This document shows, in pieces, positions 8,226-17,510 of a stretch of DNA of 64,000 nucleotides. Source of the stretch: Aurantimonas coralicida_A (GTDB lineage Bacteria; Pseudomonadota; Alphaproteobacteria; Rhizobiales; Rhizobiaceae). The number at the start of each line of letters is the position of its first letter. The first letter of the stretch is position 1. The stretch lies in assembly GCF_036016755.1 (NCBI RefSeq), contig NZ_JAYXIH010000004.1, positions 62,001-126,000 of the forward strand, read 5' to 3'. Below the pieces are notes generated by a model. That model worked only from the letters and a program-made list of their open reading frames with translations, was not told the DNA's origin and searched no databases. Position numbers and translations under genes: made by a program.

Positions 8226-9788
8226 TTATTTCTTCTTGCCTGTCAGACCGGGAAGTCCGGGCAAACCGCCGCTGGGAAGGCCCGTCCCGCCCCCCGGTCC
8301 GCTCAGCCCAGGCGGCAGACCCGGCATGCCGCCGCCTTGCGCGGCCTTCGCCATCGCTTCGAGCTGCTTGGGATCCATCTTCGACAGATCCGGCATGCCG
8401 CCGGGCATACCGCCCATGCCACCCCCTGGGCCACCAAGGCCCATCTTGCCGGCAAGGCCGCCCATCATCTTGCCCATCATGCCGCCCTTACCCTTGCCCA
8501 TCGACTTCATGACGTCGGCCATCTGGCGGTGCATCTTCAAGAGCTTGTTGATCTCGGCGGACGAGGTGCCGGAGCCGGCTGCGATGCGCTTCTTGCGGCT
8601 GTGCTTGAGGATGTCGGGGCGGGCGCGCTCGGCCGGGGTCATCGACGAAATCACGGCGAGCTGACGCTTCAACATCTTATCGTCGAGACCGGCGGACGCC
8701 ATCTGGTCCTTCATCTTCCCCATGCCGGGCATCAGACCCATCATGCCGCCCATGCCGCCCATCTTCTGCATCTGACCGATCTGCTCGGCGAGGTCGTTCA
8801 GGTCGAACTTGCCCGACTGCATCTTCTTGGCCATCGCTGCGGCTTTTTCCGCGTCGATGTTCTCGGCCGCCTTTTCGACGAGGCTGACGATGTCGCCCAT
8901 GCCGAGGATGCGATCGGCGATGCGCGAGGGATGGAAATCCTCCAGCGCATCCATCTTCTCACCGGTGCCGATCAGCTTGATCGGCTTGCCCGTAACCGCG
9001 CGCATGGACAGCGCCGCGCCGCCGCGCCCGTCACCATCGACGCGCGTGAGAACGATGCCGGTGATGCCGACGCGCTCGTCGAAAGAACGGGCGAGATTGA
9101 CCGCGTCCTGGCCGGTCAGGGAGTCGGCGACGAGCAGGATCTCGTGCGGCGTCGCCCGCGCCTTGATCTCCGCCATCTCGACCATCAGCGGCTCGTCGAT
9201 ATGGGTGCGGCCGGCGGTGTCGAGAATGACGACGTCGTAACCGCCGAGCTTGCCGGCCTGATGGGCTCTGGCAGCGATTTCCACCGGTCCCTGCCCGGCA
9301 ATGATCGGCAGCGTGGCGACGCCGGTCTGCTCGCCGAGAATCTTCAATTGCTCCTGCGCGGCCGGACGACGCGTGTCGAGCGAGGCCATCAGCACCTTCT
9401 TGCGCTGGCGCTCGGTCATGCGCTTGGCGATCTTGCCGGTGGTCGTGGTCTTGCCCGAGCCCTGCAGGCCGACCATCATCACGACGACCGGTGCCGGCGC
9501 GTTGAGATCGATCGGAACCTGGTCCCGGCCGAGCATCTCGATCAGCTCGTCATGGACGATCTTGACGACCATCTGGCCGGGCTTGATCGATTTCAGGATC
9601 TCGGCGCCGACAGCCTTTTCACGCACCCGGTCGGTAAAGCCGCGCACCACTTCCAGCGCGACGTCGGCTTCGAGCAGCGCCCGACGGACCTCGCGCAGCG
9701 CCGCACCCACATCCTTGTCGGAGAGCGCGCCGCGGCCGGTGAGACCGTTCAGGATGGACCCGAGGCGGTCCTGGAGCGAGTCGAACAT
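8226..9788 (-). CDS. ffh: Signal recognition particle protein Ffh
   Basis: Ffh (520 residues) with 4.5S RNA takes nascent membrane proteins to FtsY. The N domain covers residues 1-90. The GTPase domain has G1 GLQGSGKTTTT (107-117), LDTRRPAAQEQL, DTAGR and TRVDGDGRGGAAL. The Met-rich M domain (about 320-440) contains the RNA-binding helices (GSGTSSAEINKLLKMH). The C terminus, from about 440, is unusually rich in Gly, Met and Pro and ends in Lys. ATG 9788 is chosen because MFDSLQDRLG is the standard start, although the frame is open upstream. Its partner ftsY lies 5 kb away on the other strand. Confidence 0.98.
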   Translation of the reverse strand: MFDSLQDRLGSILNGLTGRGALSDKDVGAALREVRRALLEADVALEVVRGFTDRVREKAVGAEILKSIKPGQMVVKIVHDELIEMLGRDQVPIDLNAPAPVVVMMVGLQGSGKTTTTGKIAKRMTERQRKKVLMASLDTRRPAAQEQLKILGEQTGVATLPIIAGQGPVEIAARAHQAGKLGGYDVVILDTAGRTHIDEPLMVEMAEIKARATPHEILLVADSLTGQDAVNLARSFDERVGITGIVLTRVDGDGRGGAALSMRAVTGKPIKLIGTGEKMDALEDFHPSRIADRILGMGDIVSLVEKAAENIDAEKAAAMAKKMQSGKFDLNDLAEQIGQMQKMGGMGGMMGLMPGMGKMKDQMASAGLDDKMLKRQLAVISSMTPAERARPDILKHSRKKRIAAGSGTSSAEINKLLKMHRQMADVMKSMGKGKGGMMGKMMGGLAGKMGLGGPGGGMGGMPGGMPDLSKMDPKQLEAMAKAAQGGGMPGLPPGLSGPGGGTGLPSGGLPGLPGLTGKKK

Positions 9789-10206
9789 CAAGCTTCCTTC
9801 CGTCCTTCCGAATTGCCCCGGAAGGTGGTGCGCATCCCCAAGGACCGCAAACCCCTCATGCCCGGAGCAAACGATGCTCAAAGCATGATCGCATCCGCGG
9901 GCGAAACTCGCTGGCGGATGGGGACCTCCATGCGGCTCCAAGAGGAGGGGCATGGTCGGCGGGTCGCGGACGGAATGTCGCGGATTTGGCCAGCAACAAC
10001 ACCAATGCGCTCGAATTGTCAAATCCGATGGCTGGGAAAGCGGCCAGAGTCGCCGCGTGCGCGCGGTTTGGAAGGCGATCCCGCGGAACCCGCTGTCAGC
10101 AGGCAGAACGCCTGTGGCCTTGTTCTGCGCCGCTTGCGATACAATTGCTCGACCAAGGTCGACCTGTCCCGGCCCTCGATCTGATCACTCCAACGGCGTT
10201 GAACTC
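9789..10206. promoter_or_regulatory. Divergent intergenic region between ffh and the EEP protein
   Basis: These 418 bases separate two divergent genes and should hold both promoters. Frames crossing the region are continuations of antisense shadows and do not look like protein. No terminator, repeat or RNA gene was recognised. The 4.5S RNA gene is not here. A gene too short or unusual to recognise cannot be excluded. Confidence 0.4.
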
Positions 10207-11295
10207 ATGACCGCTGCCATAATCCTGACCGCAGTCACGGTGTTTCTGCTCTTCGCGACCGGCATCTCCTTCGCCCGTATCGCGCACGGTTTCGTCCGGG
10301 TTTTCGCCTTTCCCCGGCTGCAATTTCTCGCCCTGACGCTGGTCCTCGTGCCGCTGACCGTCTGGCTTGTTGCGCCCGCCATGTGGATGTGGAGCCTGCT
10401 TGCCGGACAAGCCATCGTTCTGGTCGTACAGGCGGTGTCGATCGCGCAGTTCACGCCGCGGCGCAAGCGTCAGTCCCAACGCTACCAGGGTGATCCGAAC
10501 GGCAAGAACACGGTGTCGGTCCTTTCCTACAACGTCAAAATGTCCAACCGCGACTATGACAGGGCAATCGAGCTGGTTCGCGATGCCGATCCGGATATCG
10601 CGATCTTCATGGAGACCGACGAGGCTTGGGCGCGGGCTCTCAAGCCTCTCTCGGAAGGCAGGCCGCATAGTGTCTCGCATCCGCTGGAGAACTCCTACGG
10701 CATGGTTCTCATGTCCCGCCACGAATTGCGGGACACCAAAGTGCAATATCTCGTCATGGAGGGCGTGCCCTCGATCATCACGACCGTCGTCCTGCCGGAC
10801 GATCAATCCCTTCGTCTTTTCTGCGTCCATCCCGAGCCGCCAGTCCCCCATGTGGATTCAGCCGGCCGCGACGCGGAGCTGGTCACGGTTGCCAAGCTTG
10901 CCCGCGAAGATCCGATGCCGGCCATCGTCTGTGGCGATCTCAACGACGTCGCATGGTCCCACACGACACGCCTGTTCCAACGCATATCGCGGCTGCTTGA
11001 TCCGCGTGTCGGCCGGGGATTTTACAACACCTTCGACACGCGCTTCTGGTTTATGCGATGGCCGCTCGATCACCTTTTTCACGATGCCCGCCTCCATCTG
11101 ATCGCGATGAAGCGCCTGCCGGACATCGGCTCCGACCACTACCCGATGTATTTCAAGTTGGCCCTGACGGCATCCGCCGACGAAGCCGAGCTGCCTGAAG
11201 CCGCCGATGCCACGGATCGCGAGGAATGCGCCGAGATCGAGCGGGATGCGCGCGAGGTCGACCGGGACGCCATTGGGACTGACTGGGAAAAGTAG
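10207..11295 (+). CDS. Endonuclease/exonuclease/phosphatase family membrane protein
   Basis: This 362-residue protein has two or three N-terminal membrane helices (residues 1-85), then an EEP fold (about 100-325) with its metal-dependent phosphodiesterase residues: SYNVKMSN, METDEAW (E near 136), CGDLND (D244, N246) and GSDHYP (D310, H311). The catalytic domain probably faces the periplasm, like the YafD/EEP membrane proteins. The substrate is unknown and may be a phosphodiester lipid or nucleic acid. The last 35 residues are acidic. ATG 10207 begins directly at the first membrane helix. The frame is open further upstream but does not look coding. Confidence 0.85.
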   Translation: MTAAIILTAVTVFLLFATGISFARIAHGFVRVFAFPRLQFLALTLVLVPLTVWLVAPAMWMWSLLAGQAIVLVVQAVSIAQFTPRRKRQSQRYQGDPNGKNTVSVLSYNVKMSNRDYDRAIELVRDADPDIAIFMETDEAWARALKPLSEGRPHSVSHPLENSYGMVLMSRHELRDTKVQYLVMEGVPSIITTVVLPDDQSLRLFCVHPEPPVPHVDSAGRDAELVTVAKLAREDPMPAIVCGDLNDVAWSHTTRLFQRISRLLDPRVGRGFYNTFDTRFWFMRWPLDHLFHDARLHLIAMKRLPDIGSDHYPMYFKLALTASADEAELPEAADATDREECAEIERDAREVDRDAIGTDWEK

Positions 11296-11367
11296 GAGGA
11301 TCCAGGCTGAATCCTCGCCTCTCTCGCTGAGCAACGAAAAATAGTTGCGCAACGCAGCTGTTAGTCA

Positions 11368-11392
11368 GGAACAATTATCAACCTGTGACATT
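11368..11392 (+). promoter_or_regulatory. Weak EcfG-like (general stress sigma) promoter candidate
   Basis: GGAAC at 11368-11372 is followed after 16 bases by CATT, one mismatch from the alphaproteobacterial EcfG pattern GGAAC-N16-CGTT. It lies about 40 bases before the SH3/DUF1236 gene, a plausible stress-regulated envelope protein. One partial match can arise by chance. Confidence 0.25.
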
Positions 11393-11430
11393 TTGAGGAG
11401 CGAAGGGCATTTCTTGTTGGGATTAACTTT

Positions 11431-12087
11431 ATGAAACTTCGAAACATTCTCGCAGCTGGCGCCGCTACAGCTATCGCCGCAACGGCTATGCCAGCGTTTG
11501 CTCAGACGGTTGTCAAAGCGACGACCGACCTGAACGTCCGCGCTGGCCCAGGTCCGAACTACGAGATCGTTGGCGTGATTGCGAATGAGGGCAATGCCAC
11601 GGTCGAGGGCTGCATCGAAGGCGGTTCCTGGTGCAAGGTGACCGTCGACGGTCAGGAGGGCTGGGCTTATTCCGACTATCTGACCGCCGACATGTCGGGT
11701 GAGCAGGTCGTCGTTACGACCCGCCGGCAGGAACTGGCAGTTCCGGTAGCAACCTACGAAAACGATGCGGGGGGCGGGCTCGCCGGCGCAACGACGGGCG
11801 CCGTCGCGGGAGCCATCGTAGGCGGCCCGATCGGCGCGGCGATCGGCGGAGCGGCGGGTCTTGCCGCGGGCGCTGTCATCGACCCACCCGAAACCGCCGT
11901 ATCCTATGTCCGCTCGAACCAGGTCGATCCTGTCTATCTCGAGGGCGAAGCCGTCGTCGGCGCCAGCCTTCCCGAGACGGTCGAACTTCGGGAGATTCCG
12001 GATTACGAGTACCGCTACGTCTATGTGAACGGACAGCCGGTGCTCGTCGAAGCCAGTACGCGTAAGGTCGTCTACGTCGTCCGCTGA
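11431..12087 (+). CDS. Exported SH3b/DUF1236 protein with glycine-zipper segment
   Basis: A 218-residue envelope protein. Residues 1-24 are a Sec signal peptide (cleavage after AMPAFA). Residues 26-90 form a bacterial SH3 domain (TDLNVRAGPGPNYEIVGVI, GWAYSDYL), a fold that often binds cell wall. Residues 113-150 are Gly/Ala-rich with GxxxG spacing (GAIVGGPIGAAIGGAAG), a glycine zipper that may insert in a membrane. The C terminus has the DUF1236 pattern (VYVNGQPVLVEASTRKVVYVV). The combination is common in Rhizobiales, but its precise role is unknown. The DUF1236 beta block often occurs in stress-induced periplasmic proteins. Confidence 0.85.
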   Translation: MKLRNILAAGAATAIAATAMPAFAQTVVKATTDLNVRAGPGPNYEIVGVIANEGNATVEGCIEGGSWCKVTVDGQEGWAYSDYLTADMSGEQVVVTTRRQELAVPVATYENDAGGGLAGATTGAVAGAIVGGPIGAAIGGAAGLAAGAVIDPPETAVSYVRSNQVDPVYLEGEAVVGASLPETVELREIPDYEYRYVYVNGQPVLVEASTRKVVYVVR

Positions 12088-12180
12088 CGGCCGTCGCGCA
12101 TCACGGGAGCGCCGGAAAAACCGGCGCTTCTCCCTCGCCCGGCACGCAGCATCGCCGGCGCCTCAAAAAGGAGCACATCC

Positions 12181-12561
12181 ATGTCCGACCCGCGCGACGT
12201 CCCACCTCCGGTGGGCACCCCCCCTTCCCGGGAGGACCGTACCGTCATCGTCAACAACGATCGCGTCGACGGTCCTAGGGGCGGCGGCAGCGGCGGCATG
12301 ATCGCCGCCGCGGTTCTCATTCTCGTTCTTCTCATCGGTGCCTTCTTCCTGTTTGGCGACGGCCTGTCTGGCGGCGGAGACGCGGGCGACAGCAGCACCA
12401 GCGTCACCGTCGACACGCCGGACGTGAACGTCGAGGCACCCGCCGCTGAGAGCAACGCGGCCCCGGCCGCATCCGAGGCTCCGGCCGCCGCTCCTGAAGC
12501 TCCGGCCGAGACGACGGCGCCGGAAGCCCCCGCGGCCACCGAGCCCGCACCGGCCAACTAA
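12181..12561 (+). CDS. Hypothetical single-pass membrane protein with acidic Ala/Pro tail
   Basis: This 126-residue protein has a polar N terminus (MSDPRDVPPPVG), a Gly-rich turn, one membrane helix (residues about 40-60, MIAAAVLILVLLIGAFFLFG) and then a low-complexity tail of Ala, Pro, Glu and Thr without any folded domain. The tail probably projects into the periplasm. No catalytic motif exists, and repetitive Ala-rich composition makes homology hard to judge. It follows the DUF1236 gene by 93 bases on the same strand and might be co-expressed. A start with an AAAGGAG Shine-Dalgarno sequence just upstream supports translation. Confidence 0.7.
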   Translation: MSDPRDVPPPVGTPPSREDRTVIVNNDRVDGPRGGGSGGMIAAAVLILVLLIGAFFLFGDGLSGGGDAGDSSTSVTVDTPDVNVEAPAAESNAAPAASEAPAAAPEAPAETTAPEAPAATEPAPAN

Positions 12562-12682
12562 GGCAAAGCGGTCGGCTCTCGGCGCGCAACTCGCGAGACC
12601 GAACTGGGCGTGATGGCGGACAGTCGTTCTACCGTCACGTCCCACCGACCGTCTTAGGCACGAGGAGGCCTCCAACGCCTCT

Positions 12683-12713
12683 GGCCGCGTGGCCTACCCC
12701 ACGCGGCCTCCTT
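12683..12713 (+). terminator. Intrinsic terminator-like hairpin before dapF
   Basis: GGCCGCGTGG (12683-12692) and CCACGCGGCC (12699-12708) form a perfect 10-bp stem with a six-base loop, followed by TCCTTTCATTT. It should end transcripts from the two envelope genes upstream, 122 bases after their last stop, and insulate dapF. Confidence 0.7.
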
Positions 12714-12725
12714 TCATTTACCACC

Positions 12726-13661
12726 ATGATCGGCCATATAGCCGCCATGACCGAGAGCGCCGGCACCGCCGCTGAGACCGCCATCGCCTTCGCGCGGATG
12801 AACGGGCTTGGCAACGAGATCATCGTCGCCGATCTGCGCGGCACGAATGCCCGCATTTCGGCAGATGGCGCGCGTGCGCTGGCCACGGACCCTGCGACCC
12901 GCTTCGACCAGATCATGGCGATCCATGATCCCAAGACCCACGGCACCGATGCGTATATCCGGATAATCAATCGCGACGGTTCCGAGGCCGAGGCCTGCGG
13001 CAACGGCACCCGCTGCGTCGTCCAGGCGCTCGGCGTCGAGACCGGCCGCACCGATTTCACCTTCGAGACCCGCGCCGGCATCCTGACCGCGAACGAACGG
13101 GCCGACGGGCTGATTGCCGTGGACATGGGCAAGCCCCGCTTCGGCTGGCAGGAGATTCCGCTGGCCGAGGAATTCGCCGATACGCGCACGATCGAACTCC
13201 AGATCGGACCGATCGACGCGCCGGTGCTGCATTCGCCCTCGGCCGTTTCCATGGGCAATCCGCACGCGATCTTCTGGGTCGATCGCGACGTGTGGAGCTA
13301 CGATCTGGACCGCTTCGGCCCGATCCTCGAAAACCATCCGATCTTCCCCGAACGGGCCAATATCTCGATCGCCCAAGTCATCAGCCATGGCGCCCTGACA
13401 CTCCGGACCTGGGAGCGTGGTGTCGGGCTGACGCAGGCCTGCGGATCGGCCGCCTGCGCCGCCGCCGTCTCGGCCGCGCGGACACAGCGAACCGGCCGGA
13501 GGGTGACCGTAACCGTGCCGGGCGGTGACCTCCTGCTGGAATGGCGCGACGACGACCATGTCGTCATGACCGGCCCCGCGGCGTGGGAGTGGTCGGGCCG
13601 CCTCGACCCGGCGACGGGCGCCTATGTCCGCGACGACCAGACCGCTGCGGAACCCGCCTGA
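12726..13661 (+). CDS. dapF: Diaminopimelate epimerase
   Basis: DapF converts LL- to meso-diaminopimelate for lysine and peptidoglycan synthesis without a cofactor. The 311-residue protein has both catalytic cysteines: C91 in AEACGNGTRC and C239 in TQACGSAACA, plus the N-terminal FARMNGLGNEIIVAD and the SMGNPHAIFWVD block. ATG 12726 and ATG 12747 are both possible, and neither has a good Shine-Dalgarno sequence. Homologues begin close to the second. The stop codon overlaps the mtaB start by one base (TGATG), so the two are translationally coupled. Confidence 0.97.
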   Translation: MIGHIAAMTESAGTAAETAIAFARMNGLGNEIIVADLRGTNARISADGARALATDPATRFDQIMAIHDPKTHGTDAYIRIINRDGSEAEACGNGTRCVVQALGVETGRTDFTFETRAGILTANERADGLIAVDMGKPRFGWQEIPLAEEFADTRTIELQIGPIDAPVLHSPSAVSMGNPHAIFWVDRDVWSYDLDRFGPILENHPIFPERANISIAQVISHGALTLRTWERGVGLTQACGSAACAAAVSAARTQRTGRRVTVTVPGGDLLLEWRDDDHVVMTGPAAWEWSGRLDPATGAYVRDDQTAAEPA

Positions 13662-14947
13662 TGGGCGTCGACATCGTTTCCTTTGGCTGCCGGCTGAACA
13701 CCTACGAGGCCGAGGTGATGAAGCGCGAGGCGCTGGCCGCCGGCCTCGGCGAGGACGGCGCGAGCGCGATCGTCTTCAACACCTGCGCCGTCACCGCCGA
13801 GGCCGTGCGCCAGGCGCGCCAGCAAATCCGCCGGGCCCGGCGCGACAACCCAAGGGCCCGCATCGTCGTCACCGGCTGCGCGGCGCAGACCGAACCCGGC
13901 CGCTTCGCCGAGATGGTCGAAGTCGACGCCGTCATCGGCAATGACGACAAGCTTGCCGCCGCATCCTATCGCGCCCTGCCGGATTTCGGCGTGGCGAAGG
14001 AAGAGAAGATCCGCGTCAACGACATCATGAGCGTGACCGAGACCGCCGGCCACATGGTCGACGCCATCGAAGGCCGCGCGCGCGCCATCGTCCAGGTCCA
14101 GAATGGCTGCGACCACCGCTGCACCTTCTGCATCATCCCCTTCGGACGCGGAAATTCCCGCTCGGTGCCGATGGGCGCGGCCGTCGATCAGGTCAAGCGC
14201 CTCGTCGCCGGCGGCTACAACGAGATCGTCCTGTCGGGCGTCGACATGACCAGTTGGGGCGCCGATCTGCCCGGCCAACCAAGGCTCGGCGACCTCGTCC
14301 AGGCGATCCTGCGACACGTGCCGGACCTGAAGCGCCTGCGGTTGTCCTCGATCGATTCCATCGAGGCCGACCCGGCGCTGATCGAGGCGATCGGCTCGGA
14401 AAAGCGGCTGATGCCGCATCTGCACCTGTCGCTGCAGGCCGGCGACGACATGATCCTGAAACGGATGAAGCGCCGCCACAACCGCGACGACGCGATCCGG
14501 TTCTGCGAAGACATGCGGGCGGCGCGGCCGGACATCGTCTATGGCGCCGATATGATCGCGGGTTTTCCGACCGAGACCGACGCCATGTTCGAGAACTCGT
14601 TGAAGCTTGTCGAGGAGTGCGGGCTGACCCACCTCCACGTCTTTCCGTTTTCGCCGCGCGAGGGCACGCCGGCGGCGCGCATGCCGCAATTGCCCCGGCC
14701 CCTCGTCAAGGAACGCGCGGCGCGGCTGCGCGAGACGGGCGAAGCAGCCCATGCCGCGCATCTGACCCGGTTGGTCGGCACGGCGCAGTGTGTGCTCGTC
14801 GAGCGCGACGGCGTCGGCCGCTGCGAAGACTTCACCGTTTGCCGTGTCGACGAAGGTCTCCCCGGCGAGATCGTCGACACTATCCTTGTCGAGGAACGTG
14901 GCGGCCAGCTTTTCGCCCGTGCACTCCCGATTATCGAAGAGAACTGA
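13661..14947 (+). CDS. mtaB: tRNA (N6-L-threonylcarbamoyladenosine-C2)-methylthiotransferase MtaB
   Basis: MtaB adds a methylthio group to t6A37 of tRNAs reading ANN codons, by radical SAM chemistry. The 428-residue protein has the MTTase N-terminal domain, with cluster cysteines C10 (SFGCRLNTYE), C42 (FNTCAVT) and C73 (TGCAAQ), and the radical SAM cluster C150-x3-C154-x2-C157 (CDHRCTFC). A C-terminal TRAM-like region covers roughly 370-428. The SFGCRLNTYE opening separates it from MiaB and RimO, which start differently. It overlaps dapF by one base and is seven bases from ftsY, so dapF-mtaB-ftsY is one operon. Confidence 0.95.
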   Translation: MGVDIVSFGCRLNTYEAEVMKREALAAGLGEDGASAIVFNTCAVTAEAVRQARQQIRRARRDNPRARIVVTGCAAQTEPGRFAEMVEVDAVIGNDDKLAAASYRALPDFGVAKEEKIRVNDIMSVTETAGHMVDAIEGRARAIVQVQNGCDHRCTFCIIPFGRGNSRSVPMGAAVDQVKRLVAGGYNEIVLSGVDMTSWGADLPGQPRLGDLVQAILRHVPDLKRLRLSSIDSIEADPALIEAIGSEKRLMPHLHLSLQAGDDMILKRMKRRHNRDDAIRFCEDMRAARPDIVYGADMIAGFPTETDAMFENSLKLVEECGLTHLHVFPFSPREGTPAARMPQLPRPLVKERAARLRETGEAAHAAHLTRLVGTAQCVLVERDGVGRCEDFTVCRVDEGLPGEIVDTILVEERGGQLFARALPIIEEN

Positions 14948-14954
14948 CGTAACC

Positions 14955-16724
14955 ATGGCTGAACCAAAAGGCTTCTTCCGGCGCATCTTTTCCTTCGGTT
15001 CGGATCGCGAGGAAGATCGTGTACCCGAGCACGGTGAATTGCCGCGGCCGTCCGATACGGAAGTCGGTCGTGCTGGATCGCCGGACCCGGACATGCATCC
15101 GGAGGCAGCAGCCAGTTCGGTCGCCGACAGCGAGGCCGGCGCCTCGGTGGAGGATGGCGGCGGCATCACTCCGCTGGCCGAAGTCGCGGGAACGCGTGTG
15201 TCGGGCGAGTCTGGCGACGATACAGTCACCCGCCAGACGGATACGGCTCAAAAAAAAAGCGCTGAAATCCTCCTAGACCGACAGGAACCGCAGCAAGCGG
15301 AATTCGATAGCCCGGACGAGACGGTGGATTTTTCATGGCTCGAGGCGCCGGAGCCGGAGGAAGCGATAGCGGAAAGCCCCGACTTCTCGTTTCTGGAAGA
15401 GCCGATTATTCCCGAAGACGAGTCACCGCCGCACGTCGCGGGCGAACGGCGGGAAACCTCCGAGGCCGCTGACGCGGTGGCCCCCGTCGTCGGACCGGCC
15501 TCCGAAGACGATCATCTCGATGGGCATCGCGACGGACATGGCGACGATCTGCCCAACGAGGAGGCAGACTTTTCCTGGCTCGACCAGGACCTGCCGGCGG
15601 ACGACAAAGACGATGTGCTTGATACGGCGGAACGAATCGATCCCGCTTTCGACGAGATCCCCGACGGCGCCGCCGATCACCCGCTTCCCGCCCCGGCATC
15701 GCAGCCTGCAATCGCCCGCCCGCCGGTGGATCCCGATGCCGGCTTCCGGCTTCGCGAGCAGGCGGCGCCAGCCGCGCCCACCCCCGAGGTACCGGCACCC
15801 TGGCTGCAACGCTTGCGCCAGGGACTGTCGCGCTCGTCCAACCAACTCTCCGGCTCGATCGGCTCGATCTTCACCAAGCGGCGCCTCGACGAGGAGACGC
15901 TACAGGATTTCGAGGACGTGCTGATCCAGGCCGATCTCGGCGTCGAGACGGCGCTGCGCATCACCGACCGCCTGTCGGAAGGCCGCTTCGGCCGCGAGAT
16001 CGGCGGTGAGGAAGTTCGCTCGATCCTCGCCGACGAAATCGAGAAGACGCTTTCGGCGGTGGCGATGCCGCTGGAACTCGACCTGGAAAAGAAGCCGCAC
16101 GTCATTCTCGTGGTCGGCGTCAACGGCACCGGCAAGACCACGACGATCGGCAAGCTCACGGCGAAACTTTCCCGCGCCGGGCTCAAGGTGACGCTGTGCG
16201 CCGGCGACACCTTTCGCGCCGCCGCCGTCGAGCAATTGAAGATCTGGGGCGAACGGACCGGCTCCGAGGTCGTCGCCAAGCAGATCGGCGCCGACGCGGC
16301 GGGGCTGGCATTTGAGGCCTATGACCGGGCGGTCGAGAACGATTCCGACGTGTTGATCATCGATACGGCGGGGCGGCTGCAGAACAAGACCGAACTGATG
16401 GCAGAGCTGGAAAAGATCATCCGTGTCCTCGGCAAGCGCGAGCCCGACGCGCCGCACACCGTGCTGTTGACCCTCGACGCGACCACCGGCCAGAACGCCC
16501 TCAACCAGGTCGAGATCTTCCGCAATGTCGCCGGCGTCAACGGGCTGGTAATGACCAAGCTCGACGGCACGGCACGCGGCGGTATCCTCGTCGCCATCGC
16601 CGCCAAGCACAAGCTGCCGGTCTATTTCGTCGGCGTCGGCGAGGGCATCGATGATCTCGAACCGTTCAAGGCCAAGGACTTTGCCAGCGCCATCGCGGGG
16701 ACCGCGCCGGCGGCGCCGTTATAG
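14955..16724 (+). CDS. ftsY: Signal recognition particle receptor FtsY
   Basis: FtsY receives the SRP-ribosome complex at the membrane. The 589-residue protein has an amphipathic start (EPKGFFRRIFSFG), a long acidic disordered A region to about residue 280, and the NG GTPase domain with G1 GVNGTGKTTTIGK (388-400), DTFRAAAVEQL, DTAGRLQNK, TKLDGTARGG and the closing GVGEGIDDLEPF. The A region contains three DFSWL-type repeats: residues 125-129 (DFSWL), 143-147 (DFSFL) and 205-209 (DFSWL), each followed by acidic residues. ATG 14955 is chosen because MAEPKGFF is the usual start. The frame is open upstream only as a shadow inside mtaB. Confidence 0.97.
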   Translation: MAEPKGFFRRIFSFGSDREEDRVPEHGELPRPSDTEVGRAGSPDPDMHPEAAASSVADSEAGASVEDGGGITPLAEVAGTRVSGESGDDTVTRQTDTAQKKSAEILLDRQEPQQAEFDSPDETVDFSWLEAPEPEEAIAESPDFSFLEEPIIPEDESPPHVAGERRETSEAADAVAPVVGPASEDDHLDGHRDGHGDDLPNEEADFSWLDQDLPADDKDDVLDTAERIDPAFDEIPDGAADHPLPAPASQPAIARPPVDPDAGFRLREQAAPAAPTPEVPAPWLQRLRQGLSRSSNQLSGSIGSIFTKRRLDEETLQDFEDVLIQADLGVETALRITDRLSEGRFGREIGGEEVRSILADEIEKTLSAVAMPLELDLEKKPHVILVVGVNGTGKTTTIGKLTAKLSRAGLKVTLCAGDTFRAAAVEQLKIWGERTGSEVVAKQIGADAAGLAFEAYDRAVENDSDVLIIDTAGRLQNKTELMAELEKIIRVLGKREPDAPHTVLLTLDATTGQNALNQVEIFRNVAGVNGLVMTKLDGTARGGILVAIAAKHKLPVYFVGVGEGIDDLEPFKAKDFASAIAGTAPAAPL

Positions 16725-16826
16725 CGCCAGCCCACATTAAAGATCGACAAGATTTCGGCGATCGCCGCCCGGTGGCCTATCATTTGCCGCGATCCCGAAC
16801 GATATGAGGGCGAACACGGAGTGCCC

Positions 16827-17492
16827 ATGACCGACCACATCATCGAAGAAGAACCGAACTCTCCCACCCGCAAGGAGATGAATCCGCTCCTGAAATTCGC
16901 GCTGGAGCTCGGGCCGCTGCTGGTCTTCTTCTTCGCCAATGCGCGCGGCGAGCAGATCGCCGACGCCTTTCCGGTGCTGCAGGAACTGGGTGGCCCGCTA
17001 TTCGTCGCTACCGCGCTGTTCATGGCGGCGATGGCCATCTCGCTGAGCGTGTCCTGGGCGATCACCCGGACATTGCCGATCATGCCGCTGGTCTCCGGCG
17101 CGGTCGTGCTGGTGTTCGGCACGCTGACCCTGTGGCTGCAGGATGAGACCTTCATCAAGATGAAGCCGACCATCGTCAACGGCCTCTTCGCCGCCGTTCT
17201 CCTCGGGGGGCTCGTCTTCGGCAAGTCGCTGCTCGGCTACGTCTTCGATCAGGCCTTCAAGCTCGATGCCGAGGGCTGGCGCAAGCTGACCCTGCGCTGG
17301 GGCCTGTTCTTCATCTTCCTCGCCATCCTCAACGAGGTCATTTGGCGCAGCTTCTCGACGGATTTCTGGGTCGCGTTCAAGGTCTGGGGCACGATGCCGA
17401 TTACCATCCTCTTCATGATGGCGCAGTTTCCGCTGATCAAGCGCCACGCCACCGAGCCACTGGTCAAGGAGCACCTAACCGCGAAGAAGTGA
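16827..17492 (+). CDS. yciB: Inner-membrane septation protein A (YciB/IspZ family)
   Basis: A 221-residue integral membrane protein of the YciB family, implicated in cell-envelope maintenance and septation. Its exact function is unsettled. Family marks are NPLLKFALELGPLLVFFFAN, the KPTIVNGLFA block, GWRKLTLRWGLFFIFLAILNE and the WRSFSTDFWVAFKVWG segment, arranged over five or six membrane helices. ATG 16827 is preferred over a GTG six bases upstream. It follows ftsY by 102 bases on the same strand, the order usual in Rhizobiales. Confidence 0.93.
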   Translation: MTDHIIEEEPNSPTRKEMNPLLKFALELGPLLVFFFANARGEQIADAFPVLQELGGPLFVATALFMAAMAISLSVSWAITRTLPIMPLVSGAVVLVFGTLTLWLQDETFIKMKPTIVNGLFAAVLLGGLVFGKSLLGYVFDQAFKLDAEGWRKLTLRWGLFFIFLAILNEVIWRSFSTDFWVAFKVWGTMPITILFMMAQFPLIKRHATEPLVKEHLTAKK

Positions 17493-17510
17493 CGCCGGCC
17501 GGGGGCGCCG

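Noticed and set aside
7950..10184. A 744-residue plus-strand frame antisense to ffh
   Set aside because: Shadow of ffh. High G+C gives long open frames opposite real genes. Its residues are His/Arg-rich with no domain, and ffh on the other strand is certain.
13622..15229. A 535-residue minus-strand frame opposite mtaB and ftsY
   Set aside because: Shadow frame, with composition typical of antisense to G+C-rich genes. The dapF-mtaB-ftsY operon is well supported.
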